DNA from: Clostridiaceae bacterium AM27-36LB
GTDB lineage: Bacteria; Bacillota; Clostridia; Lachnospirales; Lachnospiraceae
Direction: 5' to 3'
Length of the DNA stretch: 64,000 bases
Assembly (NCBI GenBank): GCA_003480725.1
Contig: QUJQ01000003.1
Location: 369,082 to 433,081, forward strand
In this document: positions 60,850-64,000 of the stretch, piece by piece
How the letters are laid out: each line of letters starts with the position of its first letter
Position numbering within the stretch: position 1 is the first letter of the stretch
Translations under genes and position numbers: made by a program
The notes under the pieces: generated by a model
What the model was told of the DNA's origin: nothing
The model's input: only the letters and a program-made list of their open reading frames with translations
The model's database searches: none

Positions 60850-61668
60850 ATGTTAGAATTTTTAAAAGTAATTCTTCTGGGAATCGTTGAGGGAATCACA
60901 GAGTGGCTCCCCATCTCCAGTACCGGACACATGATTCTTGTGGAACAGTTTGTAAAACTGAATGTTACAGAGGAATTTCTGGAAATGTTCCGTGTTGTGA
61001 TCCAGCTTGGTGCGATTCTGGCAGTCGTCGTTCTCTATTTTCCGAAGCTGTGGCCATTCTGCAGCCAGAGAGACGGATGGATCAAAAAAGATACCTGGAT
61101 TCTCTGGTTCAAGGTGCTGGTAGCCGCACTGCCTGCAGCCATCATCGGACTTCCTTTTGATGATCTGCTGGATAAACTGTTTTACAATTACCAGACAGTA
61201 GCTGTCACCCTGATCCTCTACGGTGTTCTGTTCATAGTCGTTGAAAACTATAACAAGAATCGTCGCCCGCGAACCAGAAAGCTGGAAGCACTTCCCTGGT
61301 CCACCGCTTTATTGATCGGTGTCTTTCAGGTACTTGCCCTGATTCCTGGTACTTCCAGATCCGGTTCCACGATCCTCGGTGCGATCCTGCTTGGCTGCTC
61401 CCGTTCTGTAGCTGCTGAGTTCAGCTTTTTCCTTTCCATTCCGGTCATGTTCGGAGCCAGCCTTTTAAAACTGTTGAAATTCGGACTTCACTTTACCGGA
61501 TACGAAGCAGCAATCCTTCTTGTCGGCATGGTAACCGCCTTCGTAGTATCCATTCTGGCAATCAAATTCCTGATGGGATACATCAAGAAAAATAACTTCA
61601 AACCGTTCGGATATTACCGGATCGCTCTTGGAGTTCTTGTTCTTGCATACTTCATTTTCCTCGGCTGA
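60850..61668 (+). CDS. uppP: Undecaprenyl-diphosphatase (BacA/UppP)
   Basis: 272 residues, seven to eight spans. Conserved catalytic motifs [20 protein letters not shown] (near 10-29) and [11 protein letters not shown] (near 167-177). It recycles the lipid carrier of cell-wall synthesis and gives low-level bacitracin tolerance. Ends in a strong terminator. The TTAAGGAG site lies before the ATG. Confidence 0.95.
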   Translation: MLEFLKVILLGIVEGITEWLPISSTGHMILVEQFVKLNVTEEFLEMFRVVIQLGAILAVVVLYFPKLWPFCSQRDGWIKKDTWILWFKVLVAALPAAIIGLPFDDLLDKLFYNYQTVAVTLILYGVLFIVVENYNKNRRPRTRKLEALPWSTALLIGVFQVLALIPGTSRSGSTILGAILLGCSRSVAAEFSFFLSIPVMFGASLLKLLKFGLHFTGYEAAILLVGMVTAFVVSILAIKFLMGYIKKNNFKPFGYYRIALGVLVLAYFIFLG

Positions 61669-61697
61669 TGCCGTCCATAGTACATACAATGGAACCT

Positions 61698-61726
61698 AAG
61701 AGCCGCAAACAGCGGCTCTTTTTTAT
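61698..61726 (+). terminator. Terminator after uppP
   Basis: AAGAGCCGC (61698-61706) pairs with GCGGCTCTT (61712-61720) around AAACA and is followed by a T run to about 61726. Confidence 0.9.
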
Positions 61727-61753
61727 ATCACAAACACATAGGAGCGACCTCAC

Positions 61754-63070
61754 ATGTACAAAGAAATAGCAAAACTTATTTTATACCGCGACCTTGGCGA
61801 GGACAGCATTTTGTTGAAGCTGGGTGGAATCTTTGAAGATTTTGAACTGAACCGGGCCGGAAAGGCAGAACTGACCAAACGAATCTATGAACAGATGAAA
61901 GCACTCTTAGACCTGTCCACCAAATATGGATTTGACAAGAACCTGTGGCACAACTATCTGACCTTTATCCTTCTGACCAACGAAAACTCTTTCAGCATGA
62001 CCAGTGAAAAAGTCGGCGCCAACGATGGAACTGTCAACCATTTTGCAAAAGCAGATTTTGGCGTATTTAAGAAGCTGTTTGATTTTGATTTCGGACCGAT
62101 TGAAGAGGCTCTTGGTATCGATTGCTTCACTACTGTATGCAACTACAAAGCGATCCAGAAAAAAGAGCATATGTACAACCGGAATGTAAGTGAAAAAGTG
62201 CAGGCTGTCAGTCAGCAGATTGAGAACGCTGCCAACGAAGAAGACATTTTCCGCATCATCACTGATTTTTATGAGGCATATGGCGTTGGTATGTTCGGTC
62301 TGAACCGGGCTTTCCGTATCCGTCATCTGGACAATGACGTAGAATTTATCCCCATCAATAACACCGAGCGTGTGATGCTTGATGATCTGATCGGTTATGA
62401 GATCCAGAAGAAGAAACTGGTAGATAATACCGAAGCATTTATCAAAGGGCTGCCTGCCAACAACGTGCTGCTGTGCGGTGACGCCGGTACCGGTAAATCC
62501 ACCAGCATCAAAGCCCTGCTCAACGAATATTACGATCAGGGTCTGCGTATGATCGAGATCTACAAGCATCAGTTTCAGGATCTGTCCAATATCATCAGTC
62601 AGATCAAAAACCGGAACTATCGCTTTATCATCTACATGGACGACCTTTCTTTCGAGGAATTCGAGATTGAGTACAAATTCCTCAAAGCAGTCATCGAAGG
62701 CGGTATGGAGACCCGCCCGGACAACGTGCTGATCTATGCCACCTCCAACCGCCGTCACCTGATCAAGGAGACATGGAATGACAGAGATGACATGGAGACC
62801 GATAACGGCATGCACCGTTCCGATACCATGCAGGAGAAGCTTTCCCTGGTTGCCCGCTTCGGCGTGACCATCTACTATGGAAAACCAACCCCGAAAGAGT
62901 TCTTTACCATCGTCAAAGAACTCCGGAAACGCTACCCGGAGATCACCATGAGCGACGAAGAGCTCTGCGCAGAAGCCAATAAATGGGAACTGAACCACGG
63001 TGGTGTCTCTGGAAGAACTGCACAGCAGTTTATCAATTATATTGCCGGAAAATCTGCGGAAGAAGCATAA
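61754..63070 (+). CDS. DUF815 AAA-type ATPase
   Basis: 438 residues. The central ATPase has Walker [16 protein letters not shown] (about 240-254), Walker B-type [11 protein letters not shown] and sensor region [17 protein letters not shown], followed by the C-terminal lid. The N-terminal 230 residues are helical and specific to DUF815 proteins (PF05673), whose function is unknown. AGGAGCG lies before the ATG. No partner gene follows. Confidence 0.88.
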   Translation: MYKEIAKLILYRDLGEDSILLKLGGIFEDFELNRAGKAELTKRIYEQMKALLDLSTKYGFDKNLWHNYLTFILLTNENSFSMTSEKVGANDGTVNHFAKADFGVFKKLFDFDFGPIEEALGIDCFTTVCNYKAIQKKEHMYNRNVSEKVQAVSQQIENAANEEDIFRIITDFYEAYGVGMFGLNRAFRIRHLDNDVEFIPINNTERVMLDDLIGYEIQKKKLVDNTEAFIKGLPANNVLLCGDAGTGKSTSIKALLNEYYDQGLRMIEIYKHQFQDLSNIISQIKNRNYRFIIYMDDLSFEEFEIEYKFLKAVIEGGMETRPDNVLIYATSNRRHLIKETWNDRDDMETDNGMHRSDTMQEKLSLVARFGVTIYYGKPTPKEFFTIVKELRKRYPEITMSDEELCAEANKWELNHGGVSGRTAQQFINYIAGKSAEEA

Positions 63071-63095
63071 TAAATTCCAGCAGCCCTGCGAATTC

Positions 63096-63257
63096 CCTGG
63101 CGAGGGCGGATGATGTAATAGCGCTGTATGAATTGAAAAAAGACATCATGTGCTGTGTGTACGCGAGAGATGGATATCAAATCCATCTCATGCGAACAGA
63201 CAGTGCATGATGTCTTTTGATCTTCATACGAGCATTACTCATCCGCCATTGTCAGGG
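63096..63257. repeat. 162-bp palindromic intergenic element
   Basis: Outer arms CCCTG (63096-63100) + GGCGGATGA (63105-63113) pair with TCATCCGCC (63239-63247) + CAGGG (63253-63257). Inner arms AAAAGACATCATG (63138-63150) and CATGATGTCTTTT (63206-63218) are perfect, and a central hairpin GAGATGGAT/ATCCATCTC (63167-63175, 63181-63189) caps it. TAAT and GTATGAA also recur on both sides. The element lies between convergent genes and encodes no protein. The layout resembles that at 42154, though the sequence differs. Confidence 0.65.
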
Positions 63258-63273
63258 GATTTGTATATATAAT

Positions 63274-64000
63274 TTATTTTGTCTCCAGCAGCTTCTCCAC
63301 GCTTGCGAGTTTTACGCACAGAGTGAAAAGTTCTGCGGTGATCTTCAGTTCTTCCAGTGTTGGATAGGACGGAGCGATACGGATATTGGTGTCATGCGGA
63401 TCCTTTTTGTAAGGATAGGTTGCACCAACAGTAGTCAGTGTAACTCCAGCCTCTTTACATTTGTTGTAAATGGCTTTTGCACAGCCTTCCATGGAATCGA
63501 AGGAGATGAAATATCCGCCCAACGGTTTGGTCCAGGTTCCGATACCCAGTCCGCCCAGTTCGCGTTCCAGAGTCTCCAGAACCAGCTCAAATTTCGGACG
63601 CATGATATCTGCATGTTTTCTCATCTGCTCTTTAATACCGTCCAGGTTCTTGAAGTAACGTACATGACGAAGCTGGTTGATCTTGTCATGGCTGATGATC
63701 TGGATAGTCATGGATTTCTTCACCCAGTCAAGATTTGCCTTGGAGGCTGCCAGACAGCTGATACCTGCACCTGCAAAGCTGATCTTGGAAGTAGAAGCAA
63801 ATTCCAGAACCATATCCTCTTTGCCGTTTGCCTTACACATACCAAGGATTTCCGGCAAAGTGTCCTGTTTGTCCTCATAAAGATGATGTACGCAATATGC
63901 ATTATCCCAGTATATTCTGAAATCCTCTGCTGCAGGACTTAAGTCTGCCATACGGCGGCATACTTCCTCAGAGTAAGTGATTCCCATAGGGTTCGTATAC
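63274..64000 (-). CDS. PLP-dependent aminotransferase, class I fold (partial, N-terminus beyond right edge)
   Basis: About 242 codons of the C-terminal part are present. The frame remains open to the right edge and reads YTNPMGITYSEEV, a conserved stretch of the large domain, so the gene starts outside the window. The PLP lysine is in FASTSKISFAGAG, with DNAYCVHHL before it; the C-terminal domain contains IRIAPSYPTLEEL. It resembles the Asp/Ala-type aminotransferases of Clostridia (PF12897-like). The nearest ATG at 63987 is not a true start. Confidence 0.85.
   Translation of the reverse strand, partial: YTNPMGITYSEEVCRRMADLSPAAEDFRIYWDNAYCVHHLYEDKQDTLPEILGMCKANGKEDMVLEFASTSKISFAGAGISCLAASKANLDWVKKSMTIQIISHDKINQLRHVRYFKNLDGIKEQMRKHADIMRPKFELVLETLERELGGLGIGTWTKPLGGYFISFDSMEGCAKAIYNKCKEAGVTLTTVGATYPYKKDPHDTNIRIAPSYPTLEELKITAELFTLCVKLASVEKLLETK

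Noticed and set aside
61907..62998. 363-codon minus-strand frame opposite the DUF815 gene
   Set aside because: Shadow of a gene with clear Walker motifs; no ribosome site.

Overview
The window reads as chromosomal DNA of a low-to-moderate GC anaerobic Firmicute, most likely a Lachnospiraceae-type Clostridium. The signs are: indirect Asn/Gln-tRNA synthesis (archaeal-type AspRS plus GatCAB) behind a T-box, a glutamine synthetase next to an ANTAR regulator, small family markers (DUF3783, DUF4250, PF06541-type membrane protein, DUF815 ATPase), an AAA/PD-(D/E)XK_9 protein, near-consensus sigma-A promoters and strong AGGAGG ribosome sites. I cannot name the genus. No phage, insertion sequence, CRISPR array, rRNA or tRNA gene was seen.

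Layout. 1-9.5 kb: sfsA (cut by the left edge, possibly leaderless), a HAD hydrolase, AAA/nuclease protein, amidohydrolase, M23 peptidase, cold-shock protein, lipoprotein amidase, DUF3783 protein, Na+/alanine-type symporter and a free-standing structured small RNA with its own promoter and terminator. 9.3-14.5 kb: T-box, aspS, gatC, gatA, gatB and a small protein. 14.5-22.8 kb: two polytopic GT-C-like membrane proteins and a GT2 glycosyltransferase, dapF, ANTAR regulator, glnA with a terminator-like hairpin in its leader, and a divergent Cys/Pro-rich small protein.

22.9-37.8 kb is the accessory catabolic island. Three closely related FadR-type GntR regulators lie at its two ends (two left, one right). 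Between them are a TRAP transporter (dctPQM), an NAD-dependent oxidoreductase resembling D-apionate oxidoisomerase, a split transketolase, an amidohydrolase_2 enzyme and a ribose-type ABC importer in which the ATPase is fused to a permease. Promoters of both enzyme/transporter operons carry the same small palindrome. No kinase, isomerase or aldolase is present, so the pathway cannot be read off directly; it is the best candidate here for an undescribed system.

37.8-42.3 kb: NlpC/P60 wall hydrolase, CsoR-type repressor and a copper ATPase with a C-terminal copper-chaperone domain that has its own in-frame start signals, followed by a 175-bp palindromic element. 42.3-50.8 kb: the conserved translation/transcription operon rimP-nusA-ylxR-ylxQ-infB-rbfA-nrnA-truB-ribF; infB carries a 63-bp tandem repeat. 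50.8-64 kb: malic enzyme, DegV, pheA, folC, PF06541 protein, pyrBI, a two-component system with a short ATP-lid kinase, galK, uppP, a DUF815 ATPase, a second palindromic element (162 bp) and an aminotransferase cut by the right edge.
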